The notes beneath the pieces are model-generated. The model saw nothing but the letters and a program-made list of their open reading frames with translations. It had not been told where the DNA came from and did not search any database. Both the position numbers and the translations under genes were made by a program. DNA of 64,000 nucleotides from Chamaecrista fasciculata. Its lineage: Eukaryota > Streptophyta > Magnoliopsida > Fabales > Fabaceae. Of this stretch, positions 34,329 to 45,814 are shown piece by piece. The stretch lies in assembly GCA_003254925.1 (NCBI GenBank), contig QANZ01037291.1:111882-175881 (forward strand). Reading direction: 5' to 3'. The stretch's first letter is position 1. Each line of letters begins with the position of its first letter.

Positions 34329-37179
34329 TCATAGTGTGCCATGAATCAATGATAACAGAAGGAGAATGGCTTTGACGATTGAAGCGGACATTATTACGGT
34401 GAGTGTAGATCGCCCAAGCGAAAGAAAGAATTTTGGTGAAAACCTCCTGGGGGTAACCTGTGACTCCACATCCCTGAGCATCAGAAAAAGCCAGTTATTA
34501 AACCCAATAGTTAAGAGAGAATCGCTTCTGATTCCGAGGGGGGAACCCAACCAAGCACTGCGCGCGACATTACAACTAAGAAACAAATGGTCTTCATCTT
34601 CCAGCACATTGCACCCAAACGCACATTGCCCGTCGATATTGAAGTGTTTCTTGAGGAGATGACTGCCAAGTGGGAGCGCTCTGCAGAGACATTTCCATCC
34701 AAAGAGAAGGATTTTGGGCGGGCACTTAATTTTCCAATAAGCGTCCCAATTAATTCTATCATCAATGCTGGGAGGGAATCTCATGCAATAATCCTTCTTG
34801 ACATTATAATTACCATCTTTGGAGTGTACCCAGACGATCCGATCAGCAACACCTGTGGAAGATATGGGGATGTTACAAATGGACGACATCTGATCGTCAT
34901 TATAGAACCGGGCAACTTGTTGTCGATCCCAATTACCATCAGCACCAATGAGATGGCTAGCATAGATGTCGTTTTCTGTAGGTCTTTCCGGCTTAATCCA
35001 CAACTCACTATTGAGGGGGATTGAACGACCGTTACCCAGGCGCCATCGGTCGGGCAAGGCTGGAGGCTTGCGAGTTACACTTAAAGCGTAAGTTAATTTT
35101 GTCATTACAGTACTTGGCAAAATAAATCTGGGAAACAAGACTCTGTTGATTAGAGATGATCCTCCATGACTGTCGCCCCATAAGAGCTGAGTTGAATTCC
35201 TCCATTTTCTTGATACCCAGACCACCCGCATGTTTAGGTTTACATATGTGGTCCCACGCGCGCATGTGCAGTGATTTTGACCCATCTCTAATACCCCAAA
35301 AAAAGTTGCTAAGGACCATATCGCATTTGTGCGCCTCCTTACTCGTGAGCTTGAAATAAGAGAGGTGGTAGAGGGGTAGGGATGAAAGAACCGACTTTAT
35401 GAGAACAGTGCGAGCAGCCTAGGACAGAAGGAGAGTCTGCCACCCCTGTAGTCTGGCTTGGAGCTTTTCCATGATAACATCGAAGATCTTACGGCTCCGG
35501 GTTGGCTCGTCGATATAGCTTCCAAGGTATTTAGAGAAGTGGTCCACAATTTTGAGCTTATGTCTGGAATTTAAATCCTTCTTCAACCGGTTGGGAGTGT
35601 TTGGACTAAAGGAAATTTCAGACTTATGTAGGTTGAGGATCAGGCCAGAGGCCCTGCCAAAGTCCGAGAAAACATTACCAAATAAGTCAAGGGCTTTAGT
35701 GTCCGCCTTGAAGAAGAGCAGGATGTCGTCAGCGTAGATCAGATGATTGATCGTAGGGGCTCTCCGGGACACTTTAACACCTTTGAGGGAGCCGTCAGCT
35801 TGGCGATTTGTTAGCATGCCAGAGAGCACGTTCATACACAAGATGAAAAGATAGGGTGAGATTGGGTCACCTTGTCTCAGACCAGCTTTAGGCATGAAAG
35901 TTTCAGACAGTTCGCCATTAATTTGAACTCTGAAGGAAGGGGTGGTGACGCATTGCAAGATAAGCCTTACCCAGTGAGTCGGGAACTCCATGGCGTTCAG
36001 CACTTCTTCCAAGAAATCCCAGGAGATCTTATCATAGGCTTTCTGCAAGTCACTTTTAACACTAGCCCAGTTAGTCTTGGAGCGTTTTTGTCTCCTAATG
36101 TACCGAAGGACCTCGTGAGCAACCAGGATGTTATCTGTAATTGATCGCCCTTTTGCAAAGGCGTTCTGGAACGGAGAGATGACATCTTGAATAATTATCT
36201 GAAGTCTATTAGTGAGGACCTTCGGAATGATCTTGTAAGAGACGTTGCAGAGACTAATAGGACGATAATCTTTACAAGAGAGCTGTTCGTCACCCTTAGG
36301 AATTAAAACAATAGTAGAGTGGTGGAGCTCTCTTAGCATGTGGCCTGACTGTAAGAATGAAGCAACCATTTGCATGACTGATTCCCCAACAATATTCCAA
36401 TGTTGCTGGAAAAAAATTGCAGGGAAGCCGTCCGGGCCTGGAGCCTTATTCCCCTCCATTTGGAACAGGGCGCACTCAATCTCGAATCTGGTAAAAGGTT
36501 TATTTAGAAGACGGAGGTGCTCCTCATTGAGAGTGGGGATGCCAGACTCCCTGATGAGTTGACCCATGTTCTCGCGCGAAGCAGTAGTCTGCGAGCAAAA
36601 AAGTTGGCTGAAGAACTCCTTAGCTATAATTAAAAAATCCTCCGTTTTGTGAACCCAGTTACCGTCATCATGTCTCATTGCAGTAATTCTGGACTTATTT
36701 CTGCGATGTTTAACCACAGTGTGGAAATATTTAGTGTTTCTGTCACCGTTGATGAGCCATTCCTGTCTTGCTCGTTGGGCCCAATATAATTGTTCACAAC
36801 TTAGGAGAAACTCTTGTCGTTTCCTAATAACAAGCTCTTTGCGATTGTGGTTACCAGAAGAGGACAGGTTAGAAGCCTTTTGGGCCTCTAGGAGATCATG
36901 TTCACATTTGAGAATTTGGTCACGGAGGCTTCCAAAATGTTCCTTATTCCAAGAGGATAAGGCCCTGGCAGTCTTCTTCAATTTCTGTTGAAAGCGGAAA
37001 GCATTCGAGCCCATAGTGGATGCATTGTCGTTCCATGCTTTGTAGACGATCTCTGGGCACTTATCATGTAACATCCACATACTTTCAAACTTAAAGCCAA
37101 CTTTAATCTTGAAACGCGGTCTCTCAGTGTTGAGGATAAGTGGAGCATGGTCCGACGCGGTGATAGGTAAGATATCCAC
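34329..37179 (-). pseudogene. LINE ORF2 remnant: reverse transcriptase and zf-RVT
   Basis: A 586-codon stretch (37179-35419) covers the reverse transcriptase: GNKAPGPDGFPAIFFQ, LQKAYDKISWDF, LRQGDPISPYLFILCM and the catalytic box LIYADDILLF, with YADD at 35725-35736 (about residue 481). A stop at 35419 and frame changes follow. The continuation (35319-35032 and 35285-34329) includes the zf-RVT region with CPPKILLFGWKCL and a Cys/His cluster (CAFGCNVLEDEDHLFLSC). Stops and frameshifts make it non-functional, though the catalytic residues remain. Confidence 0.88.
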
Positions 37180-37400
37180 ATACTTTCATGTGGAAATTAT
37201 TCTTACTTTTCGTGAGACAAATTTTATTGCGGATTGGCTTGTTAGTCATGCTCACTCCTTTCCTATTGGTGTGCACGAGTTGCCTACTGCTCCTCCTAGA
37301 TGAGTTGAGCTCTTAGCGAATGATTGTAAAGGGGTTTACTTTCCCCGTGATGTGCTAGGCTAGTTTGTCCTTGTTTAGTTTATTTACCAAAAAAAAGAAA

Positions 37401-37532
37401 GAAAGAGCAAATTTTTTACTAATGCCAATTAATATATTTTAATTTACTGTGAGAGGCTTAATTAATTGTAATAATATCATATTGGGTAATGATATAGAAA
37501 ACACTATAGCTTTAGCTTTTTATTTTTGAGTT
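37401..37532. other. Outer part of a foldback MITE
   Basis: From about 37490, AACACTATAGCTTTAGCT pairs imperfectly with the region ending near 37665. It encloses the perfect palindrome and probably makes up one small MITE. Confidence 0.45.
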
Positions 37533-37625
37533 GTCGGATTGAATATTTTGACCTCGAGATTTGTGTAAAATAACATAAATTATGTTATTTTACACAAATC
37601 TCGAGGTCAAAATATTCAATCCGAC
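37533..37625. repeat. Perfect 46-bp palindrome with 1-bp spacer
   Basis: Arms 37533-37578 and 37580-37625 are exact reverse complements, starting GTCGGATTGAATATTTTGAC, with a single A between them. Imperfect pairing continues outward to about 37490 and 37665. It is the core of a foldback element. Exact symmetry suggests recent formation or gene conversion between arms. Confidence 0.88.
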
Positions 37626-37669
37626 GGCTAAGAAATGGATAGCTAGAGCTATGGTGTTTTTTTTATACT

Positions 37670-39780
37670 CACCCTATCATATTTCAATGACAACATTTTA
37701 TAATTTTATTTTTAAACAAATTAAGTTAAAAAAGCAACTATCTCAATAATTAAATCAATAATGTTAGAACGTCTTTACCAAAACAATAATAATTATAATA
37801 ATAATAATGTTAGAACGAAAAAAGTTATATTCAAAATTGAAACATGAAGTTGAAGTGAAAAAGAAGAAAGGAATGTGGAAAGTGGTAAGGCTAAATACCC
37901 AAAAGAATAATATTACATGCATGAACAGCCGCCAATTAATTATTGTGTAGGTAACCACCCACCAATATAATGCCCAAAAGCCTAATGAAATGTGTTATTA
38001 CTGGGCAAAAATATTAATTTTATATCTCAATTTTATATCAACGGTCAATTCTGTTTGAACTTTTTTTGTTTGTTAATTTCGTCCTCAATGTTTTATATTT
38101 TGATCAATTTTTTTCTTTGATTAACTACTTTCAATAAATAAACGACAAACTATATCCTATTTTTCAATCTGAGTTAGAATTTGAATTTTTTTTTTCAATT
38201 TTACATTATATATCATTAGCTATGTATATTCCATCGTTAATATTTGGGTAAAGTAAGAACAAATGATAAAACTGACAAAAATGTGAAACAATAAAGACGA
38301 AATTAATAGTTGATATAAAGTTTAGGGACAGAATTAGTACTTTTGCCGTTTCTCTGTTCAATCAACGAAGCATTGCCTTTCCTCTCATTTTACTTTCATC
38401 GTTTAGAAAATTTAATTTTTATTAAGTTAACAAATTGGTCATTAAATAATTAAATATATGATTTGATCTCTAAAATATCATAATTGTTAATGATTTATTT
38501 TTGAATTTGTACATTTTAATCTTTAAATTTATACTAAATTTATATCTTTTTCTTTAAATTTGTATTGGATGTATATATTTTTTGTTATTAAATTTGACCC
38601 AAATTATTGATAATTGCAATATTTTAAAGAAAGACTATATTATAATTCAATTATTCATAAATTAATTTGTTAACTTAGTACAAATATATAGACTAACAAA
38701 TATATTTTTCAGCAAAAATACTCTTTGGTCCCCAAAGTTTATACCAATTGTCAATTTTATTTCATCTTTAATCTTTTTTTTTTGTGATAAATTTTATTCC
38801 CAATATTTCACATTTTTGTCAATTTTATCTTTTGATTAATTTCTTTCAATAAATTAACGATATATCCTTGATCTTGTTTTTCAATTTGAATTAAAATTTG
38901 AGTTTTTTTTATTAATTTTATATTACATGACATTGGCTATGCAAATTCATTTGTTAATATTTATTAAAGTAAAAATAAAAGATAAAATTAATAAAAAATG
39001 TGAAACATTGAAAAAGAAATTGACAAGAAAAATAAATTGACAATAAAATTTAGTCTTTCAAATCCGCTTCCTTTGAGAGTGGGAGATTTTTCTCTTTTTA
39101 CAGTTTCTTTGACGTTAACATCTGGCTAGTCTCTAAACCTCTTTTGCTTCCAAAACCTAAAGTGATATTCAATTGCCATGTGCCATGCATATTGGTGTGA
39201 GGTGTACATGTGACTCATTTGCTTTATAATATTAAGGAAAGTGATACATAATTGTTTTTAATCATTACTCATTTATAAATACTTTTCGAGTTATGAATTT
39301 TCATAAATATTTCTTTTAACTAAAACTTTTTATAGATATAATATTTTGAAACATAAAAATTAATAAAATTTCTAATAACTAGTAATACAAAAAAAAAGAG
39401 AATAATCTGAAAATTTACATTAGTAGAATTAAATACAGTTTAGAAATTTTTTAATTGAACAATGAGTAAAACTAGTAATACAAAACTACATATTTGTTCA
39501 TTTAATTCGTGACTTGAACCTTTAATTTGTTATTTTTCTTATCTTTCAAGTTTTTAAATGAAGTTTGTCAGAATATAAAATATAAATATATGGAAGTAAA
39601 GGAGTTTATTTATTTATTTTCGCAGTTCAATGAAGAATATATTGAAAAAAGTTATAATGAAGGAGATATTCATAAAAATCTATAGTTTAATGTATTTATA
39701 AATATGTTATATTTAAATGAACTATATGGAAATCTTATAATAGAGAATATTTGCACATGAATTTTAGTAAAATGGTCAAT
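37670..39780. other. Intergenic DNA with two diverged copies of an AT-rich repeat
   Basis: Two related segments, about 38020-38352 and 38708-39055, share AATTTTATATCAACGG/ACCAATTGTC-type starts, a TTTCAATAAAT core and a tail with ATGTGAAACA. They are probably copies of one non-autonomous element, without clear ends. No gene supported. Confidence 0.4.
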
Positions 39781-39782
39781 AA

Positions 39783-39917
39783 AGATTGGTCTAGTTAGTA
39801 AAGATCGAGTCAACTTATACTCCACAAGGTCATGAGTTCGATTCTCACTGTGAAGGTTTTGTTGGTAGACGATCGGTAAGTACCTCTGTAAACTCTCATA
39901 AAGTCTATATAAAAAAA
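39783..39917 (+). mobile_element. tRNA-derived SINE, copy 2
   Basis: Related to the SINE at 21016-21199: A-box-like TTGGTCTAGTTAGTAAAG, B-box-like GAGTTCGATTCTC (about 39834-39846), then TTTTGTTGGTAGACGATCGG and GTAAGTACCTCTGTAAAC shared with copy 1. It is shorter and more diverged, and ends in an A-run. Confidence 0.65.
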
Positions 39918-40679
39918 TTTTTAGTGAAATGAAAATATTTATCAGATTTTGTAATTCAAGCAACTTTTTAATGATAAATGAATTATATATAAATAAATGT
40001 ATTTATATATTCTTGAGAGCATGTAATTTCTTGACGCCATAGGCGATTGAGGCTGAGGATGCATTGCTTACAAGAATGAATTCATTAAAATTCAATAAAA
40101 ATGTGAAAATTTTAAAGTTGGATTTTTTTTTTAAAAAAAATTACAATTAATAAAAAAGAGGCTTTATATTTCCCCTTTTTTTGTCCCTTTGTATTTCTCC
40201 CTCTGTAATTTCAGAGATCTGACAACTCCTAATTTTAAGAGATCCTTTTTCATTGCCTATATGTAGGAAATGTAGTAATTTGCCTATAAAATATATAGTC
40301 ATGCAGTTATAGGTTACTGTTGCATATTCCTTCTACTTTTTCCTTGTTGAAAAGTAATTTTAACCTTTGCGTTTGTTTTCTTGTCTATTAATAAATAAGG
40401 TTCATTGAATTCTTACATTTTCAAATATAATTCGGGAATGAATTCTTATTTATACTGTCTCGTGATATCAAAGTCACAAGTCCCTGCATTCTTTCATTCC
40501 CGTACGTTACCGATTACCCTGTGGGATGATGAAATTTTATTTACTTTTTATTTATAAAAATAGTCTCAGTTAATAATACAGATAATTCATGGGTATCTTT
40601 TAAAAATATAATACATATTTATTCTTTGTTTTTTTTTTGGCCTGAATATTTATTCTTTGTTTGATGAAACTTATGGTGG
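39918..40679. other. AT-rich intergenic DNA
   Basis: No supported gene or element. Confidence 0.4.
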
Positions 40680-41085
40680 AGAAGATTGTGTTTTTTTGTT
40701 TTATTCCAAAATGTATTTCTAGTTCTATAACTTTTGCTTATGTCTTAATTTGGTTTCATTTTTTTTTTACACTTTTGGTCTTATATATTTTATTCAAGTC
40801 TCAATTTAGTTATATATTTTTTTTTGTTGCATTTTTAGTCCCATATCTAATATTTTTTTTTGTTGTATTGTAGAATTGGTCTTATATCTTTACAAAAGGT
40901 TTCATATTATGGGACTAGCGGTAAAATTTTGTACAAATATATGAAATCAAATCTGTAACAAAAAAGATACGAGACCAATTTTATATTTGACCAAAAAATA
41001 TGAGACCAAAAGTACAACAAAAAAAATATAGGACCAAATTGAAATCTGAGAAAGAAATATAAGACCAAAAATACACTTAAGGCCT
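40680..41085. mobile_element. Decayed 'GGTCC' foldback element
   Basis: Contains inverted sets of TTTTGGTCTTATATATT and GAGACCAAAAGTACAAC, ending CACTTAAGGCCTA, which resembles the ends of the MULE-type elements at 19636 and 25142. The left end is not recognisable. Confidence 0.45.
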
Positions 41086-41568
41086 AATATAAATATATGC
41101 ATGTCCTATATATAAGATATCTGCCATTCTAGCCTAACTTTTTTTCGTGTTGGTTTGTAAAAAAAAAAAATTGCTTGTAAATAATAGGAGATATCGGAGT
41201 ATAATAATAAACTATAGTGAGAACTAGACTTTTAAATATATACAAATATTTATGTATGTGTATATAGACATTAATATTTTTTTTTGGCCTGACGACATTA
41301 ATATTATAATGGTTATTACTATACTCATCATTATTAATTAATCATGATAATTAACTATGATATTTTTTCTATCAACGTTAATTTTGTAGTAATTTCATAT
41401 ATTCAATATGTTTTTAGAAAAAAATTAGTTAAATCCGACAATATTGGTTTAATAGTTTTCTTAATGAAAGTTATTTTAATCAGAAATATAGTTTTTCTAT
41501 ATATTATTTTGAAAAAATATATAAAAATTCATAAGAAAACCAAACGCTCAATAAAGTACATGTGGAGA
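41086..41568. other. AT-rich intergenic DNA
   Basis: A 78-codon AT-driven ORF (41344-41580) has no recognisable product. Nothing else supported. Confidence 0.4.
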
Positions 41569-41578
41569 CTATATATAT

Positions 41579-42420
41579 AAGTAAACTACTAAATTGGTCC
41601 CTGGATTATTGCCTCGCTGAGAGATTGGTCCCCAGATTAACGAAATTGACAAATAGATCCCAGAATTTTACAAACGTTACTCAAATTGGTCATTCCATGA
41701 AATACCTGTTAGTCAACTCACTAACGTGGCCATTAACTGTTGACGTGGCACGTTAAGTGCCACGTCAGCAGTTGGAAAACTTAAAACAAAAGTCAACTGT
41801 GCATTTAGTGCCACATCAGAATTAATAATTAAAAAATATATATTTCATTCAAAATTCAAATAGGTCCCTGAGTTATATTTTTATCTCATTATTCTCAATT
41901 ACACCTCTTTTTCATCATCTTAATTCATTTTAGTCCCAAATCCTCAAAATAAAATTGTAAAGTGTCCCAAAACTCTTCCAAATATTCCAGTTTAGTCCTT
42001 AAACGTATTAAAAACCCTAAACCCTAAACCCCAAACCCCAAACCCCAAACCCTAAGATCCTAAACCCCAAACCCTAAACCATAAAATCCTAAACCCTAAA
42101 ACCAAAACCCTAAATCCTAAAATCATAAACCCTAAAATCCTAAAATTGTAAAGTGTCCCAAANACTCAGGGACCTATTTGAATTTTGAATGAAATATTTT
42201 TTTTAATTATTAATGTTGATGTGGCGCTAAATGCACAATTGACGTTTGTTTTTTCAATTTTCTTAACGGCCACGTCAGCGAGTTAACTAACGGAGATTTC
42301 ACGGAAGGACCAATTTGAGTAACGTTTGTAAAATTTAGGGACCTATTTGTCAATTTCGTTAATCTGAGGATTAATTTGTTAGCGAGCCAATAATCCAGGG
42401 ACCAATTTAGTAGTTTACTC
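41579..42420. mobile_element. MULE-type foldback element with telomere-like core
   Basis: An 842-bp element with ends AAGTAAACTACTAAATTGG and GAGTAAACTACTAAATTGG (reversed) and inverted arms of about 300 bp. It is flanked by a 10-bp duplication CTATATATAT (41569-41578 and 42421-42430), although AT-rich flanks make this less informative than elsewhere. The core holds an array of telomere-like heptamers (42012-42140). Each arm also contains GTGCCACGTCA/ACGTCAGC-type sequence. No coding capacity. Confidence 0.75.
42012..42140. repeat. Degenerate plant telomere-like repeat array
   Basis: About 15 units of CCCTAAA and variants (CCCCAAA, CCTAAAAT) lie in the core of the foldback element. CCCTAAA is the complement of the Arabidopsis-type telomere repeat TTTAGGG. 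One unknown base (about 42163) follows the array. Confidence 0.8.
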
Positions 42421-42430
42421 CTATATATAT

Positions 42431-43291
42431 ATCTCAACATCAAGTAATTTAAGTTGTATGGATAACTATTCTTGAAAAAAAAAAGAATATAGAGCTTGGT
42501 CCCTCAGCAACTCAAAACACAAAGTCATATATAATAAATAGACTATGAATTAATAATTTAGTTTTTTTTCAATTAAATTTAGCGACAAAAATTAATTAAG
42601 ATCAGAGATTGTTTTATTGCTAACTTTTGCTCATCCTATATGCCAAGAGTTCGAGCTCCCTATCTGTCTATCTGTCTATCTGTCCTCATGTTCTACTTTT
42701 TTGTATGTGATTTTTTCAAAGAAAAACAAAGGTTGAGGGAGTGGAAGTGCTCGAAAGCGAATCCACGCTATGAGAAAAGTAATTATTTTTCACACACACA
42801 TATAGCAAATATGTATGTAAAATAAATAAGGAACTAAACTGTTAACTTAGTAAAGAAAGAGAGACCAAATAATAAATTTTTTCTTATTTTTAATTTCATA
42901 GACTATAATTTTAAACCTGTACTATAGTTTTCTATCTTTTCATGATATTTTCTCTAATCATATCGATTCCTTTCTCTCTCTTATATGTTAACCTAATTTG
43001 GTCCACCTCTTGGGAAAATTGGGAAATGATTCCATTTGAAAGCAGGGCCCTCCCTAAGTAGTCTCTACTCTTCTAAGTTTTAACCCACTCCAACAGTTAT
43101 ACGAATAAGACGAACAACACCATATATATATATATATATATATCCATCCACATTGCCATTTACTCAATAGTGTCCCTTTCAAAGGCAAATGTATAGTAAT
43201 AAGGTACCCGTACCCTCCTACTATAATTTCTCCCCTTGTTATTAATTATTATACAAAACAACCACACACACACACCCTCCTTACTTTCCTT
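42431..43291. other. Intergenic DNA
   Basis: Contains a short TCTG/TCTA repeat around 42660-42685 and a (TA)n tract at 43121-43142. No gene supported. Confidence 0.4.
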
Positions 43292-43300
43292 TAAAAAAAA

Positions 43301-43817
43301 GGCCAAAGACTCAAATTAGTCCCTTATGTATAGGGTAGATTTCAAATTGGTCTCTTATCTTTCGTTTATTTTAGATTGGTCCTAAATCTTTTCATGATAT
43401 TTCAAATTGGTCCCAAATCTACTTTCAAAACTCAATTTGACCTTATTTTCTAGCGATCTTAACTGGATAGAGAAAAAACTCTTCGAGAGTTAACACATAG
43501 TCTCGAAGTCGTCACTTTCGAACTTAGAATGAGAGAGATATAATCAATTTCATTTGTTTGACTTAGAAACAAATTATACACTTTTAGGACTCAATTTGAC
43601 TTTGTTTGTTGATGGTCCTAAAGTACTCGTTAAAAAAACGTGTAAGTATGGATTCGTCGACGCATTTAAGCTTGAAATAAGAGAAATATAACCACATTTA
43701 GTATTTTCAGGTCTAATTAAAAACATCATGAAAAGATGTAGGACCCATCTGAAATAAATACAAGGGACCATTTTGAAATCCACCCCCTACATAAAGGACC
43801 AATTTGAGAGTTTGACC
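43301..43817. mobile_element. MULE-type MITE with 9-bp TSD
   Basis: A 517-bp element beginning GGCCAAAGACTCAAATTAG and ending GAGAGTTTGACC, flanked by an exact 9-bp duplication TAAAAAAAA (43292-43300 and 43818-43826; low complexity, so modest weight). It is the same family as the outer element at 28823-33399: both contain TTCAAATTGGTC ends and GAGAGAGATAT-type internal sequence. Confidence 0.75.
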
Positions 43818-43950
43818 TAAAAAAAACAAGCAAAAGGGTTTCAAACTTCAAAGAGGACCTAGCTAGTAGCTAATGCCTAATAGTAATACAAGTATACAAG
43901 TGGCTCGTGACCCCGACACCTTGATAGTTGTTAGTTGATACCCTCTCTAT

Positions 43951-43957
43951 TATATAA
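43951..43957 (+). promoter_or_regulatory. TATA box of the peroxidase gene
   Basis: TATATAA lies 39 bp before the first in-frame ATG (43990) and 75 bp before the second (44026). Transcription usually begins about 30 bp downstream of a TATA box, so 43990 would leave almost no leader. This favours 44026 as the start codon. Confidence 0.55.
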
Positions 43958-44025
43958 CTTTAACTCCCTCCTTCTTTTCCCACACACAAATGAAGAATCA
44001 TTCTCTCTTTCTCTCTGCAAAAGCA

Positions 44026-44700
44026 ATGGGCAGGCTTAATCATCTCATACTTGTGTTCTCTGTTTCACTACTCATGATAACATTAACTAGTACTCTAACC
44101 GTGGCTCAGCTAAGTCCTCACCATTACGCCAAGATCTGCCCCAACGTGGAGCACATAGTGAGACAAGCCGTCAAAACCAAGTTTCAACAGACATTCACCA
44201 CTGCTCCCGCCACCATTCGTCTTTTCTTCCATGACTGCTTCGTCCATGGCTGCGATGCTTCCATCATGGTCGCCTCTAATGGTAACAACAAAGCAGAGAA
44301 GGATCACCCTGACAATCTCTCCCTCGCCGGAGACGGCTTCGACACCGTCATCAAGGCAAAAGCCGCCGTCGACGCCGTCCCTCAATGCCGGAACAAAGTC
44401 TCCTGCGCCGACATCCTCGCCTTGGCCACCCGCGACGTCGTTACACTGGTCTCTCTCTTCAGCTTTACCAAGTTTCTTACTTTCATTTTTAGGCAAAAGT
44501 ATCATTTTGGTCCCTGAACTTTACATATGTGTAGGCTGGAGGGCCTTCTTATGTAGTGGAGCTAGGGAGGTACGATGGGCTAGAATCGAAGGCATCGAGT
44601 GTGAATGGGAGGCTGCCACAACCACACTACAATCTGAACCAGCTCAATTCACTATTTGCTTCCAATGGCCTTACCCAGACTGAAATGATTGCTCTCTCTG
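44026..44700 (+). pseudogene. Class III peroxidase, first two exons only
   Basis: Exon 1 (44026-44448) encodes a signal peptide of about 27 residues (ending TLTVAQ), then a mature start with CPNVEHIV and the distal-site motif [15 protein letters not shown] (catalytic Arg65, His69, Asp70 in this numbering), then [15 protein letters not shown]. After an 86-bp GT-AG intron, exon 2 (44535-44700) gives [15 protein letters not shown] to MIALSG and stops in phase 1 at a GT, the usual exon 2 end of this family. Exon 3, which should carry the proximal haem-binding histidine (HTxGxxHC) and following domains, is not found before or after the Athila-like insertion. Class III peroxidases are secreted haem enzymes acting on phenolics in cell walls. 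This copy is either truncated or has a huge intron running beyond what I can recognise. It is most like the PER16/PER45/PER55/PER73 group from memory. Confidence 0.85.
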
Positions 44701-45809
44701 GTAAAGTCATACACTCATACTCATACATACTACCACGCCTTTTCATTTGATTTTCGAATCCCACGCTTTCTTTCGTCACTCAAAATCCACTTTTCAAAAT
44801 ATTCCACTTGCCTATATATACTGTGCATTTCCCTCTGTTTCTCACTCTCTCTGCTTCATGTGATTCAATACTTGATTGATTACTTGCTTTCTATTTCAAA
44901 CAGTACCAGTAACGGACTTTTTCAAGGAAAACGAATATTTGGGTCTATTATAGTATTCACTGTTTTTTATGGTATGATTGGAAAAAAAAGACAAAAATTA
45001 GTAGAGTGTAGATTGTAGATAGGACGTTTTAATGTTTGTCATACTCTGTTATCCACTTATCCTTTTTTGTGTTTATTTTGGCCAAAGCTCTTTTAACAAC
45101 TTCTGTCAAGAATAGGTTAAAACTTAAAATTCAATTTTTTTTTGGATTTTAGTCATTGTGTAAAATTTTTTTATCTTTTAAAAATTGTAATAAAAATTGA
45201 ACTTTTAATTTTATATAAATATTTTTTTAATTAAGAGTTTTATATTAAAAATAAATATTGTTATAATTTTAATATTTTATGATTATTGTTGAAATATATA
45301 TTAATTGAAACTGAAAAATAATTATCATTGTAATTAATATATAGAATATCATTAACGTTGTGATATATCTAATCTTANAATGTGTTTGTGTGTATGAAGT
45401 GGTCTTGGGCAACTATTTTAATGTACGTGGGTTATGTGTGTGTAGTGGTAAAGAATATATGAAAAGTAATTTTCTTGACTAGAGAGAGAAATGTAATTAT
45501 TAATTACAATCAAAAGATCGAATCAAATAAATGTGCAAAACTCAGCTGCAAGATTTCGTCCTACAGACAAATGTTAAAAGTTTGTTTTGGTTTGCTAAAA
45601 TTTTGTGTGAATTATGGTTTTTTGTGCAAGAAATTTATAATTGATGACTTGGTTATAAATTGATACCAATAATTCTCTTGACTTATTGGTATTGCCGAGT
45701 AGCATGTTCTTGTTTTGACTTTATATTAAGTAATTGCATATTATTGTTGATTTGAGATTTTGAAAAAAAGTTTTTCATGTTAGCTAATCAGTTTTTCATT
45801 CACTTCAAC
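44701..45809. other. Presumed peroxidase intron 2 start / intergenic DNA
   Basis: Begins at the exon 2 donor GTAAAG. AT-rich with short AT-driven ORFs and one unknown base (45378). No exon 3 is recognisable here. Confidence 0.5.
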
Positions 45810-45814
45810 AGGCT

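Larger units (their letters stand above)
33790..37184 (-). mobile_element. Minus-strand LINE nested in the RNase H region of another LINE
   Basis: An L1-type LINE in minus orientation, with its poly(A) end at 33790-33797 (T-run on the plus strand) and its truncated 5' end at 37184. Exact 14-bp duplications TTCATGTGGAAATT flank it (33776-33789 and 37185-37198), typical of target-primed reverse transcription. The 5' end starts within the last part of the endonuclease domain (SDHAPLIL). ORF1 and most of the endonuclease are missing. Confidence 0.9.
33640..37400 (+). mobile_element. 3' tail of a plus-strand LINE, split by another LINE
   Basis: The two parts 33640-33789 and 37199-37400 read as one frame across the insertion. 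The order KSNSAVAVQFMING, SDIHVEI, then LTFRETNFIADWLVSHAHS is the C-terminal part of the RNase H-like domain found at the end of plant LINE ORF2. It ends with PTAPPR and a stop, then a 3' UTR and poly(A) near 37388. No reverse transcriptase remains on this strand, so it is a 5'-truncated copy. Confidence 0.75.

Noticed and set aside
34587..35024. A 145-codon plus-strand ORF
   Set aside because: Antisense shadow of LINE ORF2.
42012..42140. A chromosome end or ancient chromosome fusion point
   Set aside because: The telomere-like array lies inside an inverted-repeat transposon with a target-site duplication, so transposition explains it.
44231..44683. A 150-codon ORF overlapping the peroxidase
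   Set aside because: It is out of frame with exon 1, crosses the intron and has no domain.
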